Positions 43,359-55,575 of a stretch of DNA of 64,000 bases are shown piece after piece. The stretch spans positions 1 through 64,000 of the forward strand of contig NZ_JAJOZR010000004.1 in assembly GCF_021168455.1 (NCBI RefSeq). Direction: 5' to 3'. How positions within the stretch are numbered: position 1 is the stretch's first letter; every line of letters begins with the position of its first letter. The translations under genes were made by a program, and so were the position numbers. The notes beneath the pieces are model-generated. The model was not told the origin of the DNA. It did no database searches and saw nothing but the letters and a program-made list of their open reading frames with translations. Source of the stretch: Ferranicluibacter quercicola. Lineage in GTDB: Bacteria > Pseudomonadota > Alphaproteobacteria > Rhizobiales > Rhizobiaceae.

Positions 43359-44062
43359 TGCGCAGCGATGATGCCGCGACCGGCGGCACATCCGAAACGG
43401 TGCCCGCACCGGCAAGGGCGCTGCGCCCGCGGCTCGCGGCCTCCATCCTCCTTCTCGACCGGCGCAACAGCGAGGTGCGCGTGCTCGTCGGCCGGCGCAG
43501 CAAGAAACATGCCTTTATGCCCGACGTGCACGTCTTCCCCGGCGGGCGACGGGATGCGGGCGATCACAGGATCGCCTTTGCGAGCGACCTCCCGGCGCCG
43601 CTGATCGACCGGCTGGTCGGCATCTATCGGGGACGCCTGTCCGTTTCGGCCGTGCGCGCGCTTGCGCTGGCCGCCATGCGGGAGCTGCATGAGGAGACGA
43701 GCCTCGTGGTGGGGCCGTCCTGTTCCGGCCAACTCCCCTTCCGCCCCGACCTCGCATGCCTGCGCTACGTCGCCCGCGCGCTGACACCGCCCGGCCACGT
43801 ACGGCGATTCGACACCCATTTCTTCGCGCTCTTCACCGACGAAGTCGAACTCGACCTCGGCGGACTGCAGGACAGCCGGGAGCTCAAGGACTTGCGCTGG
43901 GTGCCCGTCGGCGACCCTTCGGAGGTTTCCATCCCCGATATCACCGCGCGCATTCTCAAAGCCTTGCACACGAGGCTTGACGCCGACCCTCTGCTCGGCT
44001 TTGACGGCACCGTGCCGTTTTTCCACGTCCGGAATGGACGACCCATCCGCGATCTTCTGTGA
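43358..44062 (+). CDS. Nudix hydrolase with expanded Nudix box
   Basis: A 234-aa Nudix-fold protein. The Nudix box reads FPGGRRDAGD, then some 40 extra residues, then AAMRELHEETSLV. The expected Glu five residues after the first Gly is not in place, while REL-x-EE is intact. A long insertion of this kind occurs in a CoA-diphosphatase-like subgroup, but the substrate cannot be told. It is translationally coupled to DUF983. Confidence 0.85.
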   Translation: MRSDDAATGGTSETVPAPARALRPRLAASILLLDRRNSEVRVLVGRRSKKHAFMPDVHVFPGGRRDAGDHRIAFASDLPAPLIDRLVGIYRGRLSVSAVRALALAAMRELHEETSLVVGPSCSGQLPFRPDLACLRYVARALTPPGHVRRFDTHFFALFTDEVELDLGGLQDSRELKDLRWVPVGDPSEVSIPDITARILKALHTRLDADPLLGFDGTVPFFHVRNGRPIRDLL

Positions 44063-44071
44063 GGACACCGA

Positions 44072-45256
44072 ATGTCTCAGACGACCCCTGGCTCGTCTCG
44101 GCCGGTTGAGGATATCCATTGGCTGTCGCTGATCGCGGCGCTTGCCGCCGTGACCACGGTCGGCATCGCCATCGGCCTCGGCGTGCCTCTGCTCAGCTTC
44201 ATCATGGAACGGCGCGGCGTCTCCTCGACGCTGATCGGCCTCAACTCCACCGTGGCAGGCCTCGCCTCCATGGTCGCCGCCTCCTTCACGACGCGACTCG
44301 CCCACCGGTTCGGCGTGGCGCAGGTCATGGTGGCCGCCGTGGTGCTGGCGGCGGCGCCCGCGCTCGGCTTCTATTTCGTCGAGAATTTCTGGCTGTGGTT
44401 CCCGCTGCGAATCGTCTTCCAGAGCGGCATCACCATTCTCTTCGTTCTCTCCGAGTTCTGGATCAACGCTACGGCGCCCTCGCATCGTCGTGGGCTCGTG
44501 TTCGGCATCTACGGCACCGTGCTGTCGCTCGGGTTCGCCGCCGGCCCCCTGCTCTTCTCCCTGCTCGGCAGCGAGGGCATCCTGCCGTTCGCGGTCGGCG
44601 CTGGCATCATCCTCCTGGGTGCGATCCCGATCATCATCGCCCGCAAGGAAAGCCCTGACATCGACGAGATGCCGGAGATGCACTTCCTGCGGTATGTCTA
44701 CATGGTGCCGATGGCGACAGCCGCCGTCTTCGTGTTCGGCGCCGTGGAATATGGCGGCCTCTCCCTCTTCCCGGTCTACGGCACCCGCGTCGGTTTCTCC
44801 GAATCGCAGGCGGCGCTGCTTCTCACCATCATGGGCGTGGGAAACCTTATCTTCCAGATTCCGCTCGGTCTTCTGTCCGATCGCATGAAGGACCGCCGCA
44901 AGCTGCTCGTGGCCCTCACCGTAATCGGCTTTGCCGGTGCGCTCAGCCTGCCCGTCCTGTCGACCAACTGGTACGCGCTGGCGGTGATCCTGCTGCTCTG
45001 GGGCGGCATCATCTCCGGGCTCTATACGATCGGGCTCAGCCATCTCGGTTCGCGGCTCCACGGGCCGGAGCTGGCCGCTGCCAATGCCGCCTTCGTGTTC
45101 TGCTACGCGCTGGGGACCGTGGCCGGGCCGCAGGTCATCGGCGCCTCCATGGATGTGTTCGGCAATGACGGGTTTGCGTGGTCGATCGCCGGATTCTTCG
45201 GCCTCTACATCGTGCTTTCCCTGGTTCGCCTGGTTTATAAACCGAAACAGGGTTGA
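44072..45256 (+). CDS. MFS transporter
   Basis: A 394-aa major facilitator with twelve predicted membrane segments, from LSLIAALAAVTTVGIAIGLG to FFGLYIVLSLVRLVYKPKQG. A typical loop 2-3 motif is weak (TTRLAHRFG). The region LLSDRMKDRRKLLVALTVIGF carries the usual basic loop between halves. The text IAIGLGVPLLSFIMERRG resembles the YcaD-like group of rhizobia. Substrate unknown. It starts 9 bp after the Nudix gene and ends just before rpmG. Confidence 0.88.
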   Translation: MSQTTPGSSRPVEDIHWLSLIAALAAVTTVGIAIGLGVPLLSFIMERRGVSSTLIGLNSTVAGLASMVAASFTTRLAHRFGVAQVMVAAVVLAAAPALGFYFVENFWLWFPLRIVFQSGITILFVLSEFWINATAPSHRRGLVFGIYGTVLSLGFAAGPLLFSLLGSEGILPFAVGAGIILLGAIPIIIARKESPDIDEMPEMHFLRYVYMVPMATAAVFVFGAVEYGGLSLFPVYGTRVGFSESQAALLLTIMGVGNLIFQIPLGLLSDRMKDRRKLLVALTVIGFAGALSLPVLSTNWYALAVILLLWGGIISGLYTIGLSHLGSRLHGPELAAANAAFVFCYALGTVAGPQVIGASMDVFGNDGFAWSIAGFFGLYIVLSLVRLVYKPKQG

Positions 45257-45280
45257 CTTTTCGGGCGCGATTTGTAGTTT
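45253..45280 (+). promoter_or_regulatory. Candidate rpmG promoter overlapping a dyad
   Basis: TTGACT at 45253 (overlapping the MFS stop) and TAGTTT at 45275 are spaced 16 bp. A perfect 7-bp inverted repeat, GGCGCGA/TCGCGCC (45264-45286), spans the -10. Further on, CCGG...CCGG arms near 45290-45315 form a second hairpin. Confidence 0.4.
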
Positions 45281-45344
45281 CGCGCCAAGCTCGCCGGGAC
45301 CTTCTTCGAAGTCCGGCTTTGTTATTTCAGAAGGCAGGACGACC

Positions 45345-45512
45345 ATGGCGAAAGCTGCAAAAATCAAGATCAAGCTGCTGTCGACGGCCGACACGGGTTT
45401 CTTCTACGTGACCTCGAAGAACAGCCGCACCAAGACAGACAAGTTCAGCATGACGAAGTACGACCCGGTCGTGCGCAAGCATGTCGAATTCAAGGAAACC
45501 AAGATCAAGTAA
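45345..45512 (+). CDS. rpmG: 50S ribosomal protein L33
   Basis: A 55-aa ribosomal protein beginning MAKAAKIKIKLLSTADTGFF and ending EFKETKIK. It lacks Cys pairs, so it is the Zn-free form. An AAGGCAGGAC site precedes the ATG. It is followed by a strong terminator and may be expressed from its own promoter downstream of the MFS gene. Confidence 0.96.
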   Translation: MAKAAKIKIKLLSTADTGFFYVTSKNSRTKTDKFSMTKYDPVVRKHVEFKETKIK

Positions 45513-45531
45513 GATCCGGTTTTCTCGGTTT

Positions 45532-45568
45532 AAAAAGGGCGCCGACGGCTACGTCAGGCGCCTTTTTT
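45532..45568. terminator. rpmG terminator, bidirectional form
   Basis: AAAAAGGGCGCC pairs with GGCGCCTTTTTT; the inner GACG/CGTC with loop GCTA extends the stem. T-runs are present on both strands. Confidence 0.92.
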
Positions 45569-46055
45569 GCGTCTGCAGACGTCAGCAGCGGCGCGCGCTC
45601 GGCAGACGCTACATAAAGGGTCCAAAACGAAAAACGCCGCCCCTGAAAACAGAAGCGGCGCTGGATGGATGCCGGCCGGCACGCAGAGCGGCACGAGGAA
45701 CCGCTGATACGTACCGGCCGACGACCCCACGACCCAGGAGATGCGGCGGACCTGACATCATGGGGTAACTGATCGGCTTGGGAGACTGGACCTCCCCTGC
45801 ATAAGAACATCGGCGAGATGCCGAAGAAAATCAATGAAATCTTAAAGCTTGGTTCGCTTTGGTACAGTCATGGTTAACAAGTTCCATGACGTGCAGCCCG
45901 ATTCGGGAGAAATTGCGGCGGTGTTCCACCCCAGGTCGCCAGACCTTGCCGTTGCGCCGCACAACTGCGTGATATCTCGCTGACGCATCCTTGCAGACCT
46001 CGATGTCAGTTGCGCGACGAAAGCCACTTTCCCGCCGATTCGCTGCACTATTGGC
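45569..46055. other. Non-coding stretch rpmG-pleD
   Basis: 487 bp between the rpmG terminator and the pleD stop. It holds the candidate RNA at 45626-45850, and a TTAACCAT octamer (minus strand, 45877-45870) just upstream of it, the form of a CtrA half-site. The rest, 45880-46055, shows nothing I can name. Confidence 0.5.
45626..45850 (-). ncRNA. Candidate structured small RNA downstream of pleD
   Basis: On the minus strand, a series of hairpins ends in a Rho-independent terminator. From 5' to 3': TCGGC/GCCGA near 45823-45810; GGGAG/CTCCC with a 7-base loop at 45796-45780; CCCCATGA with TCGTGGGG (8 bp, one G-U) enclosing CAGG/CCTG at 45765-45725; GGCCGGTACG with CGTGCCGGCC (10 bp, one G-U) enclosing AGCGG/CCGCT at 45719-45674; then CGCCGC/GCGGCG followed by TTTTT at 45660-45630. 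Both G-U pairs become A-C mismatches on the plus strand, which sets the direction. No reading frame in it looks coding. I do not recognise the family. The promoter is unclear. Confidence 0.5.
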
Positions 46056-47423
46056 TCAGGCTGCAGCGCCGACGACCTGATTCCGGCCGTTGCGCTTGGC
46101 CTGGTAGAGCGCCGTATCCGCCCGTTTGAGGAAGCTGTCGGGTGTCTCGCCGGCCGGGTCGAGCACCGCGATACCCATGGACGCCGTGATCGTCAGCTCC
46201 TTGCTGCGATTCTGCACGAGGAAGGGTGCCGTCTCGATGGTCACGCGAAGGCGCTCGGCAATGGTGCTGGCCGTGGCCGCATCCGTATCCGGCATGACGA
46301 GTACGAACTCCTCGCCGCCGAATCGGCAGGCGAGATCGGCGCCGCGGACGGTGCTGCGAAGGCGACGGGCGAATTCGCGCAGCACCTCGTCTCCCGCATC
46401 ATGGCCGTGCGTATCGTTCACGATCTTGAAGCGATCGATATCCGTGACGCAGATCGACAGGCTGCGGCCGCGCTTCATGGCGCGTTCGATCAGAAGCTTG
46501 AGGTGGTTGTCGAGGTAGCGCCGGTTATGCAGCCCGGTCAGCCCGTCGGTGATGGCCAATTCGATGGTCTGGTGGACGCTGAGGCGCAGCCGATCGTTGC
46601 ACTGCTTGCGGCGGATCTGCGTGAGCGAGCGTGCGATCAGTTCGTTCGGATCGATCGGCCGCATGATGTAGTCGGTGACGCCGAGGTCGAGCGCACGCAC
46701 GACGAGATCCTCCGCCCCCTGCTCGGCCACCAGAAGGATCGGGATGTAGCGCGTCCGTTCCAGCGAGCGCAGCTGCGAGCAGAGCCGCAGCGGGTCGTAG
46801 TCGTCGAAATTGGCATTGACGATGACAAGGTCGAAAGGCTGCTCCGCCGCTTCGAACAGAGCCGCCTGCGGGTCGCTCATGATCGTCAGGCCGGCCACCG
46901 GCTTCAGCGCCCGGGCGATGCGGTCCTGCGAGCTGGCACGGGCGTCCACCAGCAGGATATTGCCCGGCTCGTCCGGTCGCTCGGCATTCGAAAGGTCCTC
47001 GAAGCCGACGCTCTTGGCGGTTTCGGCACGCAGGCGCAGCTCGTCGCTGACATTCTTCAGGCGCACGAGGCTTTTGACGCGCGACATCAGCTGCAGGTCG
47101 TTGACGGGCTTGGTCAGGAAATCGTCGGCGCCGGCCTTGAGGCCGCGCACCCTGTCGGACGGCTGGTCCAGCGCGGTGACCATGACGACCGGAATGTGCG
47201 CGGTCTTCGGGTTAGCCTTCAGCCGCTCGCAGACCTCGAATCCGTCGATGCCGGGCATCATGATGTCGAGGAGGATGATGTCGACCGGGCGGCTGTCGCA
47301 GATGGCGAGCGCCTGATAGCCGTCGGAGGCCGTGAGGACGTCGAAATATTCTGCCACAAGCCTCGCTTCCAGCAGTTTGACGTTTGCCGGTATGTCGTCG
47401 ACGACGAGAATGCGTGCGGTCAT
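46056..47423 (-). CDS. pleD: Response regulator PleD, diguanylate cyclase
   Basis: A 455-aa protein with two receiver domains and a GGDEF-type cyclase that makes c-di-GMP at the developing cell pole. The first receiver has ILVVDDIPANVKLLEARL, the phospho-acceptor Asp in DIILLDIMMPG and MVTALDQ. The second, more degenerate, lies at about residues 154-270. The cyclase site is FGGEEF (GGEEF form), with VTDIDRFKIVND. It sits downstream of divK, with a 121-bp gap, as in Caulobacter and rhizobia. Confidence 0.95.
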   Translation of the reverse strand: MTARILVVDDIPANVKLLEARLVAEYFDVLTASDGYQALAICDSRPVDIILLDIMMPGIDGFEVCERLKANPKTAHIPVVMVTALDQPSDRVRGLKAGADDFLTKPVNDLQLMSRVKSLVRLKNVSDELRLRAETAKSVGFEDLSNAERPDEPGNILLVDARASSQDRIARALKPVAGLTIMSDPQAALFEAAEQPFDLVIVNANFDDYDPLRLCSQLRSLERTRYIPILLVAEQGAEDLVVRALDLGVTDYIMRPIDPNELIARSLTQIRRKQCNDRLRLSVHQTIELAITDGLTGLHNRRYLDNHLKLLIERAMKRGRSLSICVTDIDRFKIVNDTHGHDAGDEVLREFARRLRSTVRGADLACRFGGEEFVLVMPDTDAATASTIAERLRVTIETAPFLVQNRSKELTITASMGIAVLDPAGETPDSFLKRADTALYQAKRNGRNQVVGAAA

Positions 47424-47544
47424 ACGGTCCGTCCTGTCCTATCGCCCCTTGGCCTGTTGTGCCCGAATCGGCTGGTGCGAGGGGTTCCATGATCACTCGA
47501 GGGCGCCATCATGGCGGCTCCGTCGCGGCCAATGCAGATGTCGC

Positions 47545-47916
47545 TCAACCGTCGCCGAGATAGGTCTTGATGGTCTCGATGAATTTCGGCACGGAGATCG
47601 GCTTGGAGACATAGGCCTCGCAACCGCCCTGGCGGATCCGCTCCTCGTCGCCTTTCATGGCGAAGGCCGTGACGGCGATGACGGGGATGACATGCAGTTC
47701 GTCGTCTTCCTTCAGCCACTTGGTCACCTCGAGGCCGGAGACTTCCGGCAGCTGGATGTCCATGAGGATCAGGTCGGGCCGATGCTTGCGCGCAAGATCC
47801 AGAGCCTCCAGTCCGTTTCGGGTCTGGATGGTCGTGTAGCCCGATGCCTCGATCAGGTCGCGGAAGAGCTTCATGTTCAGCTCGTTGTCCTCGACGATCA
47901 TTACCTGTTTCGGCAT
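47545..47916 (-). CDS. divK: Cell-cycle response regulator DivK
   Basis: A 123-aa single receiver domain: MPKQVMIVEDNELNMKLFRD, LILMDIQLPEVSGLEV with the acceptor Asp, and VIAVTAFAMKGDEERI, YVSKPIS with the Lys. This is the form of DivK, which links PleC/DivJ to CtrA control. ATG 47916 is chosen over the open frame to 47988. It is upstream of pleD and divergent from the DUF3572 gene. Confidence 0.93.
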   Translation of the reverse strand: MPKQVMIVEDNELNMKLFRDLIEASGYTTIQTRNGLEALDLARKHRPDLILMDIQLPEVSGLEVTKWLKEDDELHVIPVIAVTAFAMKGDEERIRQGGCEAYVSKPISVPKFIETIKTYLGDG

Positions 47917-48066
47917 ATCAGAACCTTCCCGCGTGTACGGCCGTGGCCGGGGGTCATTCCGCCAGCTGCAAGACGAGCATTCGCGCATGACTGGTGAAGA
48001 GTTAGGCCTATTTGGTTGAAAAAAAGGTAATCATGGGCCAGAAAAGCCGACGTGTTGCGGAATAGG

Positions 48067-48351
48067 GTGAAAACAGTGACGACAGCCGATGAGACCGCCA
48101 TTGCCGTGCTCGGCTGGCTTGCAGGCGAGCCAGAGCTTCTCGGCCGCTTCCTGGCGCTGACGGGCACCGACCCGACTGCTCTGCGCGGCGCCGTCGGAGA
48201 CCCCGGCTTCATGGCCGGGCTGCTCGATTTCGTCATGGATCACGAGCCGACGCTGCTGCAATTCTGCGAGGCCACGGGCACGAAGCCGGAAACGGTGGCG
48301 CGGGCGCATGCGGCCCTCTCCGGCTTTCGCGGCGATACGGGCAGCGCATGA
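48067..48351 (+). CDS. DUF3572 protein
   Basis: A roughly 94-aa protein of the alphaproteobacterial DUF3572 family: TAIAVLGWLAGEPELLGRFL, ALTGTDPTALRG, FMAGLLDFVMDHEPTLLQFCE and PETVARAHAAL. The start is uncertain: GTG at 48052, 48067 or 48076. It is divergent from divK, and its stop overlaps the next gene's start by ATGA. Function unknown. Confidence 0.85.
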   Translation: MKTVTTADETAIAVLGWLAGEPELLGRFLALTGTDPTALRGAVGDPGFMAGLLDFVMDHEPTLLQFCEATGTKPETVARAHAALSGFRGDTGSA

Positions 48352-49013
48352 CCAGCGAGACCTTCGATCCGCACGCCCCCCTCTGCTTCGACCACATCGC
48401 TCTCACCGACCGGCCGCTGATCGTCTGCGATATCGACGAGGTGGTTCTTGAGTTCGTCACGCCGTTTCAGAATTTTCTGAGATCCGGCGGACGGGAGCTT
48501 TTGCCGCGCTCGTTCCGCCTGCACGGCAACATCGTGCAGCAGGACACCGGCGAGCCCGTGCCGGACGCGATGGTGCCTGTGCTGCTGGAGGAGTTCTTCC
48601 TGACGCAGGATACGTGGCAGACGCCCGCGTCGAAGGTCGCCGAAACGCTCGCCGATCTCTCCGGCGAGGCCGATATCGTTTTCCTGACGGCCATGCCGCC
48701 TCGCCACACCGAGGTTCGCCGGCGGCTGCTCGACCGGCACGGGCTGTCGGCCTATCCGCTGCTGGCGACCGAGGCGCCGAAAGGCCCCGTCGTCAAGCGG
48801 CTCCATGACGCGCGCGATGTGCCGGTGGCCTTCATCGACGACATTCTGCGCAATCTCGAATCCGTGCGCGAGCACGCGCCCGATTGCCTTCTGATCCGCC
48901 TGATGGCCAATGCGGAATTTCTGGCGATGGCACCGACGCCCGGCAACGGCATCGAGAGTGCCGACAGCTGGGACGCCGCCGCCCGGATCATCCGGCAGCA
49001 TTTCCTGCGCTGA
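48348..49013 (+). CDS. HAD-like hypothetical protein
   Basis: A 221-aa protein with HAD-superfamily features: DIDEVVLEFV near the N-terminus has the two Asp of motif I, VFLTAMPPRH holds a motif II Thr, LATEAPKGPVVKRLHD includes a Lys, and FIDDILRNLESV holds the terminal Asp pair. It is likely a phosphatase-like enzyme of unknown substrate, or a non-catalytic relative. It is coupled to DUF3572 by an ATGA overlap. Confidence 0.8.
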   Translation: MTSETFDPHAPLCFDHIALTDRPLIVCDIDEVVLEFVTPFQNFLRSGGRELLPRSFRLHGNIVQQDTGEPVPDAMVPVLLEEFFLTQDTWQTPASKVAETLADLSGEADIVFLTAMPPRHTEVRRRLLDRHGLSAYPLLATEAPKGPVVKRLHDARDVPVAFIDDILRNLESVREHAPDCLLIRLMANAEFLAMAPTPGNGIESADSWDAAARIIRQHFLR

Positions 49014-49140
49014 CGGAGATCCATAGGGCTGAGCCACGCCTTCTGCGTGATTGCAGCCTGTTTTCCACAGGATCACGTTTTGGTGATCGGATATCCGTCT
49101 GCCGCGTGCCGTTCCGCGCCAGCCGGCAAAGTTTCCTTAA

Positions 49141-50430
49141 ATGTCTTTCCGTAGCCTTCACCCTGTTCGAATGATCCGGATGGTGTCGATGGTTTTGCGT
49201 TCTACTCTCGGGCTCGGGCTCCTGTTGCTCGCCCTCGCCAGCACGACGGCGCATGCGGCGGATGGAACGTCGCCGCTGCAGATCGTGGTGTCGAAGGACA
49301 AGCAGTCCCTGGTCGTCTATGACGGCGATACCGTGGTCGCGACCTCGAAGGTCTCCTCCGGCAAGCGCGGCCACGAGACGCCGACCGGCATCTTCTCCAT
49401 TCTCGAGAAGCGGCGCTATCACGAATCGAACATCTACTCGAATGCGCCGATGCCGTTCATGCAGCGGCTGACATGGTCCGGCATCGCACTTCATGCGTCC
49501 AACAGCGTGCCCTCCTACCCCGCATCGCATGGCTGCGTCAGGCTGCCGAACGCCTTTGCGAAGTCGCTCTACAAGATGACGGAGCGGGGGTTGCACGTCG
49601 TGATTTCCGACCGCCAGATCGCGCCGCAGCCCGTGTCGCACAGCGTCCTCTTCCAGCCCTCGGCACCCGAACCGCAGCTGCTCTCGGACGCGACGCTGCG
49701 TCCCGCCATGTCGCAGATCCCCGGCGGCAATGTGGAAGTGGCGATGAGCGAGCCGGCCGCCGCCGACCCCGCGGCACCCGTGGCCCGCGCCGAGGATCAC
49801 CGCGCGCCGATCCGCATCCTGATCACCCGACGTGGTGCGCGCGAGCTCAACCTCGATGTGCAGGCGGCGCTCAACGGTCTCGGCTTCGATGCCGGCGTGC
49901 CGGACGGCGCGCTGGGCAGCCGATCGATTGCCGCCATCCGCGCCTTCGAAAGCGCGGAAGGCCGCGAGCCCAAGGGCCGGGTCACGCCGGAGCTGGTGGA
50001 TGCGCTCTTCAAAAAAGCCAACCTGCCGCCGCCCGCCAACGGGCAGCTTCTGGTGCGCCGCGATTTCACGCCGCTCTTCGAAGCGCCGGTGACGATCACC
50101 GAGCCGGAGATCGCGCTCGGCGCGCATTTCTACCAGTTCCAGGATATCGATGCGAGGACGGGAAAGGGCAACTGGTTCGCGCTGTCGCTCGACAACGTCA
50201 TTCCCAAGTCCATGAAAGCGCGTCTCGGCATCACGCTGGACGACGATGCGCTCGCATACAATGCAGCAACGCGCGTGCTCGATCGCATCCAGATGACGGC
50301 GGAGCTTCGCGAGCAGGTCGAGGACGTCCTGGCGCCCGGCTCCTCCCTCACCGTCTCCGACATGGGCCTCGGCCCGGAAACCGGCCGCGGCACGGATTTC
50401 GTGACGATCACACATCCGGCCAAGGGCTGA
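49141..50430 (+). CDS. L,D-transpeptidase with peptidoglycan-binding domain
   Basis: A 429-aa secreted or anchored YkuD-type enzyme. A signal-like hydrophobic segment (LGLGLLLLALASTTAHAADG) ends at about residue 40; ATG 49171 is an alternative start. The YkuD domain carries VSKDKQSLVVYDG, HETPTGIFSI and the catalytic HASNSVPSYPASHGCVRLP with its Cys. A PGB_1-type region (VQAALNGLGFDAGVPDGALG, SIAAIRAFESAEG) follows at about residues 240-290. It cross-links or modifies peptidoglycan, important for polar growth in Rhizobiales. It converges on dnaE. Confidence 0.92.
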   Translation: MSFRSLHPVRMIRMVSMVLRSTLGLGLLLLALASTTAHAADGTSPLQIVVSKDKQSLVVYDGDTVVATSKVSSGKRGHETPTGIFSILEKRRYHESNIYSNAPMPFMQRLTWSGIALHASNSVPSYPASHGCVRLPNAFAKSLYKMTERGLHVVISDRQIAPQPVSHSVLFQPSAPEPQLLSDATLRPAMSQIPGGNVEVAMSEPAAADPAAPVARAEDHRAPIRILITRRGARELNLDVQAALNGLGFDAGVPDGALGSRSIAAIRAFESAEGREPKGRVTPELVDALFKKANLPPPANGQLLVRRDFTPLFEAPVTITEPEIALGAHFYQFQDIDARTGKGNWFALSLDNVIPKSMKARLGITLDDDALAYNAATRVLDRIQMTAELREQVEDVLAPGSSLTVSDMGLGPETGRGTDFVTITHPAKG

Positions 50431-50509
50431 GGCGCACGTATCCTGCCGATGCCCGACAGGACACCGGCAGACCTGCTGTCCCTCACCGAATCGTCAGATC
50501 AACTAGACC

Positions 50510-54019
<3,510 letters not shown>

Positions 54020-54131
54020 AGCTCACTCCGACTCCTGCATGAGAGGACAGCATACGCGCTTCGGACCTGCGAAGCGACAACGGCATCGCGTTTCTCCCCC
54101 GGAACTTGCCCGATCGGAAACCGGCGCCGCC

Positions 54132-54218
54132 TCAGAGACCGAGGAGAAGAATGGAGAAGCTGGCAACGAACATGGCAACGGAGGTCAGTGCGGCGAGATC
54201 ACGAAGGAAGTCGGACAT
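54132..54218 (-). CDS. 28-aa single-span membrane protein upstream of dnaE
   Basis: The frame from ATG 54218 to TGA 54134-54132 encodes MSDFLRDLAALTSVAMFVAS and eight more residues. The N-terminal seven residues are charged and the rest forms one hydrophobic helix. AAAGGAGAACGCC directly before the ATG is a near-ideal ribosome binding site, and a plausible promoter lies just upstream. It is a small-protein gene that automatic callers miss. Whether it is co-transcribed with dnaE (112 bp away) is unknown. Function unknown. Confidence 0.7.
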   Translation of the reverse strand: MSDFLRDLAALTSVAMFVASFSILLLGL

Positions 54219-54247
54219 GGCGTTCTCCTTTAGGTTATGTTCTTTTT

Positions 54248-54276
54248 ATGTACTCTTTTTGTTCCTTGATCAAGAG
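54248..54276 (-). promoter_or_regulatory. Likely promoter of the 28-aa gene
   Basis: On the minus strand TTGATC, 17 bp, then CATAAA, in an AT-rich segment. About 20 bp further upstream is TTAACCAT (54297-54290), the form of a CtrA half-site. Confidence 0.45.
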
Positions 54277-54347
54277 GGCGTTTCGGGCGATGGTTAAGAA
54301 ACTCTCATCGATTCGACACGGCAGTCCAACCCCGCAAGGAGACCATC

Positions 54348-54734
54348 ATGCTCGACCATATCGGCCTTCCTGTTCGTGATTTTGCGCGCGCCTCGGCCTT
54401 CTACGACGCCGCACTGGCGCCGCTCGGCATTGCACGACAGCTGGAGGTGACCGCCGAGATGAGCGGGAACGAGGCGCATCTGGGCTATGGGACGCCCGGC
54501 AGTCCGTTCTTCTGGATCAGTAGCGGAGAGGCGATCTCCGGCAGGCTGCATGTCGCCTTTGCGGCGCCGGATCGCGACCGTGTGGATGCCTTTTACGCCG
54601 CGGCGATTGCTGCCGGCGGGCGCGACAATGGCGCGCCGGGTCTGCGGCCACATTATCATGCGGATTATTATGGCGCGTTCGTGCTCGATCCAGATGGGCA
54701 CAACATCGAGGCCGTGTGCCACGCGGCGGCATAG
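54348..54734 (+). CDS. VOC-family protein (glyoxalase/dioxygenase fold)
   Basis: A 128-aa protein: MLDHIGLPVRDFARASAFYD at the N-terminus with a metal-ligand His, VAFAAPDRDRVDAFYAAAIA in the middle, and YYGAFVLDPDGHNIEAVCH at the C-terminus with the Glu ligand position. AAGGAGACCATC precedes the ATG. The substrate is unknown. It is divergent from the 28-aa gene and converges on lolD. Confidence 0.9.
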   Translation: MLDHIGLPVRDFARASAFYDAALAPLGIARQLEVTAEMSGNEAHLGYGTPGSPFFWISSGEAISGRLHVAFAAPDRDRVDAFYAAAIAAGGRDNGAPGLRPHYHADYYGAFVLDPDGHNIEAVCHAAA

Positions 54735-54750
54735 GGCCGCGCGCCGCGCC

Positions 54751-55440
<690 letters not shown>

Positions 55441-55575
55441 ATCGTTCCTGTCAGACGGTTCCCGGCTGAGCGCATGGCGCGAACCGGAAACAAGAACCAT
55501 CGAACATCTCTGGCCGGAGGACCGGATGTTCGATGGAAGGAAGACGGATTTCGGCCGGACCGACCGAAATCCGGA

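Noticed and set aside
45626..45850. Signal recognition particle RNA, RNase P, tmRNA or 6S RNA
   Set aside because: CAGGTCC recalls SRP RNA, but the GGAAGGAAGCAGCC-like tip is absent; no RNase P conserved core, no tmRNA tag frame, and the shape is a chain of hairpins rather than one long 6S hairpin.
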